Below are positions 1 to 5,417 of a DNA stretch of 7,994 nt, piece after piece. The translations under genes and the position numbers were made by a program. How positions within the stretch are numbered: position 1 is the first letter of the stretch; each line of letters opens with the position of its first letter. Source of the DNA: Deltaproteobacteria bacterium (lineage in GTDB: Bacteria > Desulfobacterota > Desulfobacteria > C00003060); NCBI GenBank assembly GCA_030667105.1, contig DAOUWN010000080.1, forward strand, positions 1 to 7,994. Direction: 5' to 3'. The notes under the pieces were generated by a model that was not told where the DNA came from, did no database searches, and was given only the letters and a program-made list of their open reading frames with translations.

Positions 1-565
1 CCTGGTGTTCTACATAGACAAGCCCCAGTGCCCTCATGAGGGCCTGGTAGATCCAGCATTCTTCGTTGTCCAGGGCGGAACTTCCGCCCGAAACGATCCC
101 GAGGGTCCGGTTAACCGTCTGACCTTTGGCGTTCTTGAGAGTAAAGGTGGCATCACGGGTCTTCTTTACGCGTTTGGCAATCTCGGTCAACGCCCAATCC
201 CATGAAACCTGCTTCCACTCCTTTGCATAAGGCGCTCGATACATAGGCTCAAGTTGCCGATTTTCGTTTTCGGCCAATTGAGACAGCGAGCTGCCCTTAC
301 TGCAAAGTGAGCCCCGGTTGATAACGTGGTCAGGATCACCCTCAATGTTGATGACACGGCCGTCGCCTTTCTGGCTCGTATGCACAATGGCGCCGCAACC
401 TACTGCACAATAGGGGCAGATGGTGGTGGTCTCCTTGGCATACTTGGTCTTGAGCATTTGGGCATGTGCCTTTACTGGCGAAAGGTCAAAGCCCAGACTG
501 CTTACCGCAAGACCGGCAGCCGTTGCACCAGAGATCTGAATGAATTCTCTGCGTGTTACTTTCAT
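1..565 (-). CDS. fdhA: Formate dehydrogenase alpha (catalytic) subunit, N-terminal part, cut by window edge
   Basis: This is the molybdopterin (Mo/W) subunit that oxidises formate to CO2, normally in the periplasm with an Fe-S beta subunit. 188 codons are visible, starting at ATG 563-565. Residues 1-35 form a Tat signal (T-R-R-E-F-I at 4-9, hydrophobic stretch, likely cleavage after A-H-A at 33-35). Residues 50-57 read CPYCAVGC and Cys88 lies in GSLCSKG. These give the four ligands of the N-terminal [4Fe-4S] cluster, with Lys90 as the conserved electron-path lysine. The blocks IEGDPDH (74-80) and SGGSSALDNEECW match FdnG/FdhA enzymes of sulfate reducers. The visible part ends at VEHQ; in E. 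coli FdnG the matching stretch is followed by A-R-V-Sec, so the active-site residue lies about four codons outside. A purine-rich Shine-Dalgarno (core GGAAGGTGAG, 573-582) sits 7 nt before the ATG. The family is clear; the Sec or Cys form and the partner subunits cannot be seen. Confidence 0.93.
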   Translation of the reverse strand, partial: MKVTRREFIQISGATAAGLAVSSLGFDLSPVKAHAQMLKTKYAKETTTICPYCAVGCGAIVHTSQKGDGRVINIEGDPDHVINRGSLCSKGSSLSQLAENENRQLEPMYRAPYAKEWKQVSWDWALTEIAKRVKKTRDATFTLKNAKGQTVNRTLGIVSGGSSALDNEECWIYQALMRALGLVYVEHQ

Positions 566-572
566 AGGCGTA

Positions 573-586
573 CTCACCTTCCTTTC
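573..586 (-). promoter_or_regulatory. Ribosome binding site of fdhA
   Basis: On the minus strand this reads GAAAGGAAGGTGAG, a strong and extended Shine-Dalgarno match, 7 nt before the ATG at 565. It fixes the start in agreement with the Tat signal. The repeat element begins only about 10 bases further upstream. Confidence 0.75.
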
Positions 587-596
587 TGAATAAAAT

Positions 597-775
597 TTGA
601 CGGCTTTGCAAAAAGTCCATCTGCGGCGTTGCGCTTCATCTTTCGTCATTGCGACGTACCGTCAGTACGCCTCATTCCTCAAGATTGCGCCTGACGGCTT
701 AGGAAGAGGCGCGCGCCTTGCATCTGGAGCTTTTTACTGTGCCGTCTGTTTGAGGACTTTTTACGAGTCCATCAA
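597..775. repeat. MITE-like or REP-like intergenic repeat with imperfect 22-bp terminal inverted repeats
   Basis: The left end (597-618) and the reverse complement of the right end (754-775) match at 17 of 22 positions, sharing outer TTGA and the block AAAAAGTCC. The interior holds a small perfect hairpin, cgtac-cgtca-gtacg (655-669), flanked by loosely complementary arms (around 621-653 and 670-697). It encodes no transposase. I recall closely similar non-coding elements, with TGCAAAGCC and ACTCGTAAAAAGTCC ends, scattered between genes in deltaproteobacterial genomes; that is memory, not a search. No second copy is in this window. No clear target-site duplication was found. If fdhA is transcribed from the promoter at 1017-1045, this element lies inside its leader RNA. 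Confidence 0.7.
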
Positions 776-973
776 AGTTGGTTGGTTAAAAAAACCGGCA
801 AGCCTGAAACTACTCGCAATTCACCCCCTCTCCGTTTATGTAACTGGGATTCTTGTAATAGAACAGTTTGTTGACAGGTGAAAACCCAAAGTGCAAGAAT
901 GGCAACTTGATATCCATGGTCCTTTACGGTTAGGATTTCTTAAGTCTTGCTCCGGGCAATATGGGATTATTAC

Positions 974-995
974 AGTATGTCACACGTGACATACT
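974..995. promoter_or_regulatory. Perfect 10-2-10 palindrome, probable operator
   Basis: The arms are AGTATGTCAC (974-983) and GTGACATACT (986-995), exact reverse complements around a two-base centre. The site lies about 15-36 bases downstream of the predicted start point of the minus-strand promoter at 1017-1045, a usual place for a repressor dimer site. The core GTCAC-N2-GTGAC does not match a regulator consensus that I can name with confidence. A local RNA hairpin is an alternative reading, but no T-run follows on either strand. Confidence 0.65.
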
Positions 996-1016
996 AGCTA
1001 TATTTTCAATATGTTA

Positions 1017-1045
1017 TTTATATAACCAAGTCTCCACTGTGTCAA
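1017..1045 (-). promoter_or_regulatory. Sigma-70 type promoter reading towards fdhA
   Basis: On the minus strand, TTGACA (1040-1045, six of six) is followed by a 17-base spacer and TATAAA (1017-1022, five of six). The predicted transcription start is near 1010. The next gene in this direction is fdhA, giving a leader of about 445 nt that spans the palindrome and the 179-bp repeat. The surrounding DNA is AT-rich compared with the genes on either side. Confidence 0.7.
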
Positions 1046-1107
1046 CATTTTTTTGTTCATAACTGTTGACGACTTCGAAATGCATCATTGTGGCTTTTCA
1101 GTTCCCG

Positions 1108-2895
1108 CTATCTTTTCGGGATCCGCACCTTCAAGGAAAGCTCCTCCAGTTGGTCGGGGGGGACATCACAAGGGGCTCCGGTGAGGAGACAGGTTGCTTT
1201 TTGAGTCTTTGGAAAGGCGATCACGTCCCTGATGGAGGATTGTCCGGCCATCAGCATGACGATTCTGTCAAAGCCCAGGGCGATGCCGCCGTGGGGAGGG
1301 GCCCCAAAGTCAAGGGCTTCAAGCAGAAAACCGAATTTTTTCTCGTAGGTTTCCCGGTCAATGCTCAGGGCCTCAAACACCTTTTCCTGAACTCCACGCT
1401 GATGGTTGCGGATGCTGCCGCCGCCTATCTCCGCTCCGTTCAGGACTAGATCATAGGCCCTGGATCGCACAGAAAGAGGGTCTTCGGCAATCCGTTCCAT
1501 GTCCTCTTCAAGTGGAGATGTAAAGGGATGGTGCATGGCCATATACCGTTTTTCCTGCTCGTCATATTCCACAAGAGGAAACCCGGTCACCCATACGAAG
1601 TTGTATTGGTCATCGTTTATCGGGCCCAGTTTGCGGCCCAATTGATTTCGCAGATGCCCCAGGGCCTCGTTCACTACCTTGGGTTTATCGGCTATGAACA
1701 TGACAAGGTCCCCTGGCTCCATATCGAGCCTCTTGGTCAGCAATGCTTTTTCCGAATCGGAAAAAAATTTTGCAATGGGTGACTGCCAGGCATCAGGACG
1801 CACTTTGATCCAAGCCAGGCCCTTGGCCTTGTAAACAGCCACAAACTCTGTAAGATCGTCGATCTCTTTTCGAGAAAAACCGATGCATCCCTTTGCGTTT
1901 ATGGCCTTAACTATGCCCCCCGCCCTTACGACATTTGCAAAGGCCTTAAACTCGGCCGTGGCAACAATATCAGAAACATCCTTTAGCTCCAAAGCGAACC
2001 GAAGATCGGGCTTATCCAGACCAAATCGGCCTGTTGCCTCCTCATAGCTCAGGCGTCTGAAGGGAGCCTTGAGATCTATGCCAAGTATCTCCTTAAACAT
2101 GGCAGCCATGATCCCCTCCGTGACTCCCATCACATCTTCTTCAGTAACAAAGGACATCTCAATGTCGATCTGGGTAAATTCCGGCTGTCGGTCTGCCCGG
2201 AGGTCTTCGTCTCGAAAGCATCGAACGATCTGGTAGTATCTGTCAAATCCGCCCAGCATCAGAAGTTGCTTAAAGATCTGGGGGGATTGCGGCAGCGCGT
2301 AAAATTGTCCCGGATTGACCCTGCTGGGCACAAGGTAGTCCCGTGCCCCTTCAGGCGTACTCTTGGTCAAAAACGGGGTTTCAATGTCCAGAAATCCACG
2401 CCCATTCAGATAGGAACGAATCGTTGCGGCTGCCCGGTGCCGAAGAATGAGGCTTTTTTGAAGGTCAGGACGACGCATATCAAGATACCTGTATCTGAGG
2501 CGCAAATTGTCAGATACTTGTGTGTTATCTTCCAGGACAAACGGCGGTGTTTGGGAATGATTCAAAATCCTCAGCTCCGAGGCCATGACGTCGATCTCAC
2601 CGGTTTTCAACTTGGGGTTGATCATGCCCTCGGGCCTGTGCACAACAGTGCCCCGGGCTGCCAGCACAAACTCGTTCCGGATGACCCGGGCCTTCTCGTG
2701 AACCGATCTGTTGAATTCCGGGTTAAAAACCACCTGGGTCAGTCCTTCGCGATCACGCAGGTCTACAAAGATTACGCCGCCATGATCTCGACGGCGCTGT
2801 ACCCATCCCATGAGTACCACCTCTTTGCCCACGTCCTTGGCCGTGAGCTCCCAACAATGGTGGGTTCGTTTCATGTTGCCAAGGGAATCAAGCAA
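1108..2895 (-). CDS. aspS: Aspartyl-tRNA synthetase (bacterial type, possibly non-discriminating)
   Basis: This class II synthetase charges tRNA-Asp with aspartate in the cytoplasm. At 595 aa it has the usual bacterial length. In order it has an N-terminal OB-fold anticodon domain (about 10-115, with WVQRRRDHGG at 31-40), motif 1 region (162-192), the QSPQIFKQLLM block (203-213), motif 2 FRDEDLRADRQPEF (227-240), a GAD insertion (about 285-420) and motif 3 GGIALGFDRIV (536-546). The start is TTG at 2893-2895. AAAGGAG lies 7 nt before it, while the ATG at 2872-2874 has no properly spaced ribosome binding site, and the extra LDSLGN resembles the starts of related proteins. His38 and Gly90 fit, as I recall, the His/Gly pair of non-discriminating enzymes that also charge tRNA-Asn. 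It lies 86 bases after hisS on the same strand, almost certainly in one operon. It ends with TAG. Confidence 0.97.
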   Translation of the reverse strand: MLDSLGNMKRTHHCWELTAKDVGKEVVLMGWVQRRRDHGGVIFVDLRDREGLTQVVFNPEFNRSVHEKARVIRNEFVLAARGTVVHRPEGMINPKLKTGEIDVMASELRILNHSQTPPFVLEDNTQVSDNLRLRYRYLDMRRPDLQKSLILRHRAAATIRSYLNGRGFLDIETPFLTKSTPEGARDYLVPSRVNPGQFYALPQSPQIFKQLLMLGGFDRYYQIVRCFRDEDLRADRQPEFTQIDIEMSFVTEEDVMGVTEGIMAAMFKEILGIDLKAPFRRLSYEEATGRFGLDKPDLRFALELKDVSDIVATAEFKAFANVVRAGGIVKAINAKGCIGFSRKEIDDLTEFVAVYKAKGLAWIKVRPDAWQSPIAKFFSDSEKALLTKRLDMEPGDLVMFIADKPKVVNEALGHLRNQLGRKLGPINDDQYNFVWVTGFPLVEYDEQEKRYMAMHHPFTSPLEEDMERIAEDPLSVRSRAYDLVLNGAEIGGGSIRNHQRGVQEKVFEALSIDRETYEKKFGFLLEALDFGAPPHGGIALGFDRIVMLMAGQSSIRDVIAFPKTQKATCLLTGAPCDVPPDQLEELSLKVRIPKR

Positions 2896-2981
2896 AACCG
2901 GCTCCTTTCATTGAATCGCTGGGCGATTTCCTGTGGCGCTACGCGCCGTTTGAGGCGCTATTACTTCCCTCTTCCTTAACC
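2896..2981 (-). other. hisS-aspS spacer with two overlapping small hairpins
   Basis: In this 86-base spacer, GCGCC (2943-2947) can pair with GGCGC on either side (2935-2939, loop of 3; or 2954-2958, loop of 6), so the two stems exclude each other. The segment next to the hisS stop also repeats CCTTAA. No T-run follows on the minus strand, so this is not a standard terminator. The aspS ribosome binding site lies at its downstream end. Confidence 0.35.
2902..2908 (-). promoter_or_regulatory. Ribosome binding site that selects the TTG start of aspS
   Basis: The minus strand reads AAAGGAG here, 7 nt before the TTG at 2895 and 28 nt before the first ATG at 2874. The spacing favours TTG as the real start. 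Confidence 0.7.
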
Positions 2982-4247
2982 TTAACCTTGCTCAGTTCTC
3001 ACTTTGCTGACAACAGCGCTTACAAGGTCTCGTATGGGAACTTCCTCCTGTTCCTTGGTCTCCAGATTCCTGAGTACCGCAGTCCCTTCCTCAAGTTCGC
3101 GGTCGCCTACTATAAGAACATAGGGTGCCCCAAGTTTATTTGCCCGTCGCATTTGCGCCTTGAGACTGCGGTCTTGGAAGTCCATCTCAGTGCGAACCTT
3201 TTGCCTTCTGATGTGCTGCATCCACTCAAAGGCCCTGTCCTGCGCTTGAGACCCCAGGGCAGCGATGTAGAGATCGGGCCGTTTTTCGAACTCTTGGGCG
3301 CTGCCTGCCAAGAGTTCCATCACTCGATCGACACCAATAGCAAACCCCACGCCTGGCTGATCCGGGCCGCCTAACGACTTCACGAGGCCATCATAGCGTC
3401 CGCCACCTGCCACGGCATCCTGGGCACCTAAGGACCCGGCAAGGACTTCAAAGGTCGTTCGGGTATAATAGTCCAGTCCCCTCACCAGGCGATGGTTTGT
3501 CTGAAAAGGTATGTGAAATCGTTCCAGGGCGCTTTGGACTGTGTCAAAATGGTTTCGGCAGTCTTTACAAAGGTGCTCCAGAATAGATGGGGCATCTTGC
3601 ATGGTTTCCTTGCAGGTGGGTACCTTGCAATCGAATATGCGCAGCGGGTTCTTGTCCCTTCTCCTGAGGCAGTCCGAACAGAGTCTCTCGGAGCGACCTG
3701 CCAAGAAGGCCTTGAGCGCTTTCTTAAAGCTCGGACGGCATTCAGGACAGCCCAGGGAGTTGATGTGGAGCTCGATGTCGGAAAGTTCAAGGCGCTGCAT
3801 GAATGTCATCAAAAAAAGAATAAGTTCGGCATCTGCTCTGGGGTCGTGCAGCCCAAAAACCTCGGCGTTAATTTGGTAAAACTGCCGGTACCGGCCTTTC
3901 TGGGGTCGTTCCCTGCGAAACATCGGCCCAACTGAATACAGCTTCCACACTGGATCTTTCGCATACAACTTATGCTCGATGTATGCCCTCACCACCGATG
4001 CCGTGGCCTCGGGCCGCAGGGTGAGGGAACCGCCGCTTCGATCGGCAAAGGTGTACATCTCTTTTTCCACGATGTCGGTATCGGCCCCGATGCTGCGGGC
4101 AAAAAGCTCGGTTTGCTCAACAATGGGGATTCGCAGTTCCGCAAAGCCGAAGTCGTCAAAGAGATCCCGGACAACACCCTCAACGTATTGCCAGAGCCCG
4201 GTTTCTTCCGGGAGAATGTCTTTAAAACCCCTGACCAGCCTGATCAT
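2982..4247 (-). CDS. hisS: Histidyl-tRNA synthetase
   Basis: This class II synthetase charges tRNA-His with histidine in the cytoplasm. It is 421 aa, the normal length. The N-terminal RGFKDILPEE (6-15) is typical. It is followed by motif 1 (PIVEQTELFARSIG, 41-54), LRPEATA (77-83), motif 2 (GPMFRRERPQKGRYRQFYQ, 107-125), the histidine-binding block LVRGLDYYTRTTFEV (254-268, with the catalytic-type Arg256), AGGGRYDGL (280-288) and motif 3 (GVGFAIGVDRV, 299-309). A C-terminal anticodon-binding domain spans about 325-415. The insertion domain contains eight cysteines (167, 170, 190, 193, 207, 212, 227, 230), three of them in CxxC pairs, suggesting metal binding. The start is ATG 4245-4247, with AAAGAGG about 10 nt upstream. 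It is the first gene of the hisS-aspS pair; I see no convincing promoter directly before it. Confidence 0.97.
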   Translation of the reverse strand: MIRLVRGFKDILPEETGLWQYVEGVVRDLFDDFGFAELRIPIVEQTELFARSIGADTDIVEKEMYTFADRSGGSLTLRPEATASVVRAYIEHKLYAKDPVWKLYSVGPMFRRERPQKGRYRQFYQINAEVFGLHDPRADAELILFLMTFMQRLELSDIELHINSLGCPECRPSFKKALKAFLAGRSERLCSDCLRRRDKNPLRIFDCKVPTCKETMQDAPSILEHLCKDCRNHFDTVQSALERFHIPFQTNHRLVRGLDYYTRTTFEVLAGSLGAQDAVAGGGRYDGLVKSLGGPDQPGVGFAIGVDRVMELLAGSAQEFEKRPDLYIAALGSQAQDRAFEWMQHIRRQKVRTEMDFQDRSLKAQMRRANKLGAPYVLIVGDRELEEGTAVLRNLETKEQEEVPIRDLVSAVVSKVRTEQG

Positions 4248-4269
4248 TTTGGCAATGCCTCTTTAGAAC

Positions 4270-4482
4270 TCATACACCCATGATTTTCATGCAACTTGAA
4301 ATCCTTAACGCAGAGAAAACCGGGAAGTCAACACAATAATGCAGAACAAGCAGGGCAACCTGTGTTGAGAAGAATTGCCAACCGCAAGTCATTGCCATAG
4401 CCCGGGCATTGGCCAGATTGGAGTCAATCAACACCCCGTTGAGATCAAATATGCATACTTGGATTCGTGATAAGCCCATCAT
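4270..4482 (-). pseudogene. Truncated HAD-family hydrolase (N-terminal fragment)
   Basis: A 70-codon frame opens with ATG ATG at 4477-4482 and ends in TGA at 4270-4272, 22 bases before hisS. Residues 7-22 read RIQVCIFDLNGVLIDSN in outline: a beta strand ending in HAD motif I, with the nucleophile at Asp13 and Asn15 where most HAD phosphatases have a second Asp. The following NLANARAMA also fits such proteins. After about codon 30 (near 4393) the sequence stops looking like a HAD protein, and no other frame resumes it. The lid and motifs II-IV are missing; a complete member would need about 200 residues. I read it as the remnant of a phosphoglycolate-phosphatase-like gene. It cannot be catalytically complete. 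Whether the short frame is still translated is unknown. Confidence 0.6.
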
Positions 4483-4604
4483 TTTCTGAGATTCGTGGAA
4501 GCATCTTGGGATATGAGGTATCCGGGTATTGGGCTTTAAGTATACAGCTTGTGAGGTTGGGGTGTCCAAGTCGTCCGGTGCACACGGCACTTTCTTTACT
4601 TGGA

Positions 4605-4811
4605 TCAGGCAGAAACCGTGCAGCTAGACGCGTTAGCGCGCTTCTTGCGCGAATCTGATTCCAGATGGCATTTTTTATATTTCTTCCCGCTTCCACACCA
4701 ACACAGGTCGTTTCGACCCAGGTTGGGTATTTCCTTCGGTTGATTGTTCAAGCCCAACAGCTTACCGAAAAATCTCACGAAAACGCCTCTCCAAGATCCA
4801 AAAAGATGCAA
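4605..4811 (-). CDS. Small SEC-C motif protein
   Basis: This 68-residue protein contains GRNDLCWCGSGKKYKKCHL at residues 32-50. That is the SEC-C zinc-binding motif CxCx8CH (Cys37, Cys39, Cys48, His49), known from the SecA C-terminus and from many small stand-alone proteins of unknown role. The N-terminal part (residues 4-21) is hydrophobic and basic, resembling the helices that precede the motif in other small members; the tail after residue 50 is short and charged. No ATG lies between the upstream in-frame stop and the motif. The best start is TTG at 4809-4811, with only a weak AGG about 8 nt upstream, so the start is uncertain. The gene lies upstream of the HAD fragment and hisS on the same strand. 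A remnant of a longer SEC-C protein is possible. No function beyond probable zinc binding can be claimed. Confidence 0.65.
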   Translation of the reverse strand: MHLFGSWRGVFVRFFGKLLGLNNQPKEIPNLGRNDLCWCGSGKKYKKCHLESDSRKKRANASSCTVSA

Positions 4812-5010
4812 GAACCAGACCTGATCTGGCTTGGTTTCAAGACCGCATCAAGATGGTCAATTCTCTACCAGGTGCCTACCGAGGCGTAGAAACCCACAAA
4901 ATGGTGCTGATGTCAAGAATAAGGGGAGACGCTCATGAAATCTTAACACACGCCATGGGCAAGATACGCTTTTCAATTTTTCACCGACGTCCCTTCGTGG
5001 CCCAGAAAAC
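4812..5010. other. No recognised gene; short unidentified open frame on the plus strand
   Basis: A plus-strand frame is open through this stretch and contains an ATG at 4853-4855, giving 56 codons to TAA at 5021-5023. It includes RIKMVNSLPGAYRGVETHKM, which looks like protein rather than random translation. I do not recognise the family, and no ribosome binding site precedes the ATG. It may be a further gene fragment adjoining the isochorismatase remnant, whose frame differs by one base. Confidence 0.3.
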
Positions 5011-5310
5011 ATGGTGCGAATAAGAGTGGTGTGCTAGGCTGACCATGCGGGCTGGGGTATTACCCACATAGTCGTGTGCGGAACGCAGTATCCCGTCTGT
5101 ATCCGAACCACTGTTTTCGATGGCATTGCCTATGGCTACTAGGTCACGCTTCTAACAGACGCCACATCTGCCCAAACGCCAGAGGTTGCCGAAGCGAACA
5201 TCGGTGACATCAGAAATACCGGCGTCCCGACTAACAGTGCCACGTCCCATCTCAAGATTCATCCTGTTAAATGCGAAGCCTATTTAACTGGGACCCGGCA
5301 CGAGATATAA
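5011..5310 (+). pseudogene. Isochorismatase/cysteine-hydrolase family pseudogene (C-terminal half)
   Basis: One plus-strand frame, read through two TAG codons (5035-5037 and 5140-5142), gives a clear C-terminal half of an isochorismatase-like hydrolase. The block GITHIVVCGTQYPVCIRTT contains the cis-peptide region and the catalytic-type Cys (codon 5098-5100). It is followed by VFDGIAYGY, the amber codon, then VTLLTDATSAQTPEVAEANI. The amber replaces the residue between GY and V, which is normally Glu in this family (GYEV); one change, GAG to TAG, would explain it. The frame ends at TAA 5308-5310. The N-terminal half, with the catalytic Asp and Lys, is not found upstream. Family members include nicotinamidases and N-carbamoyl hydrolases; the substrate cannot be told. 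This is a decayed gene with moderately high confidence in the family. Confidence 0.7.
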
Positions 5311-5319
5311 AAAAAAGCT

Positions 5320-5377
5320 TTGACTTTTTTATGAAAAACAATTATTGAACATAAATAATTGAATACAATGAAAAGTC
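5320..5377 (+). promoter_or_regulatory. Promoter-like region with nested inverted repeats upstream of the ATPase
   Basis: TTGACT (5320-5325), a 17-base spacer and TATTGA (5343-5348) make a plausible but imperfect sigma-70 promoter. Two dyads are nested here: GACTTTT (5322-5328) with AAAAGTC (5371-5377), and inside it CAATTATT (5339-5346) with AATAATTG (5354-5361). The inner dyad overlaps the -10 and the probable start point, as an operator would. The region is strongly AT-rich. Confidence 0.45.
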
Positions 5378-5403
5378 GTCAAAATCAGAGTCTCTGAGAC
5401 GGA

Positions 5404-5409
5404 AAGGGG
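5404..5409 (+). promoter_or_regulatory. Ribosome binding site of the ATPase gene
   Basis: AAGGGG lies 8 nt before ATG 5418-5420, a good match at good spacing. Confidence 0.6.
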
Positions 5410-5417
5410 CTTCACAC

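Larger units (their letters stand above)
566..1107. other. Long intergenic region between aspS and fdhA
   Basis: These 542 bases separate two minus-strand genes. They contain the fdhA ribosome binding site, a 179-bp repeat element (597-775), about 200 bases with nothing recognisable (776-973), a perfect palindrome (974-995) and a sigma-70 type promoter (1017-1045). I see no convincing rho-independent terminator after aspS. The 94-codon plus-strand frame at 597-881 mostly translates the repeat and has no homology that I recognise. Confidence 0.7.

Noticed and set aside
597..881. 94-codon frame over the repeat element
   Set aside because: It is mostly a translation of the inverted-repeat element. 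Such frames recur wherever the element occurs and are likely spurious.
1041..1070. GTCAAC...GTTGAC inverted repeat as the aspS terminator
   Set aside because: The stem is six base pairs with an 18-base loop and no GC-rich stem; the left arm is better explained as part of the -35 element.
1108..1110. General reassignment of TAG as a sense codon in this genome
   Set aside because: aspS ends in TAG exactly where the family ends, so TAG acts as a normal stop here.
2266..2979. 237-codon plus-strand open frame
   Set aside because: It lies antisense over the aspS coding region, has no family resemblance, and aspS is certain.
3492..3935. Plus-strand frames opposite hisS (including 2988-3374 and 3972-4283)
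   Set aside because: They are antisense shadows of hisS with no recognisable motif or ribosome binding site.
4290..4345. Promoter for hisS with TTGACT on the minus strand
   Set aside because: At 16-18 base spacing no acceptable -10 is present (best two of six).
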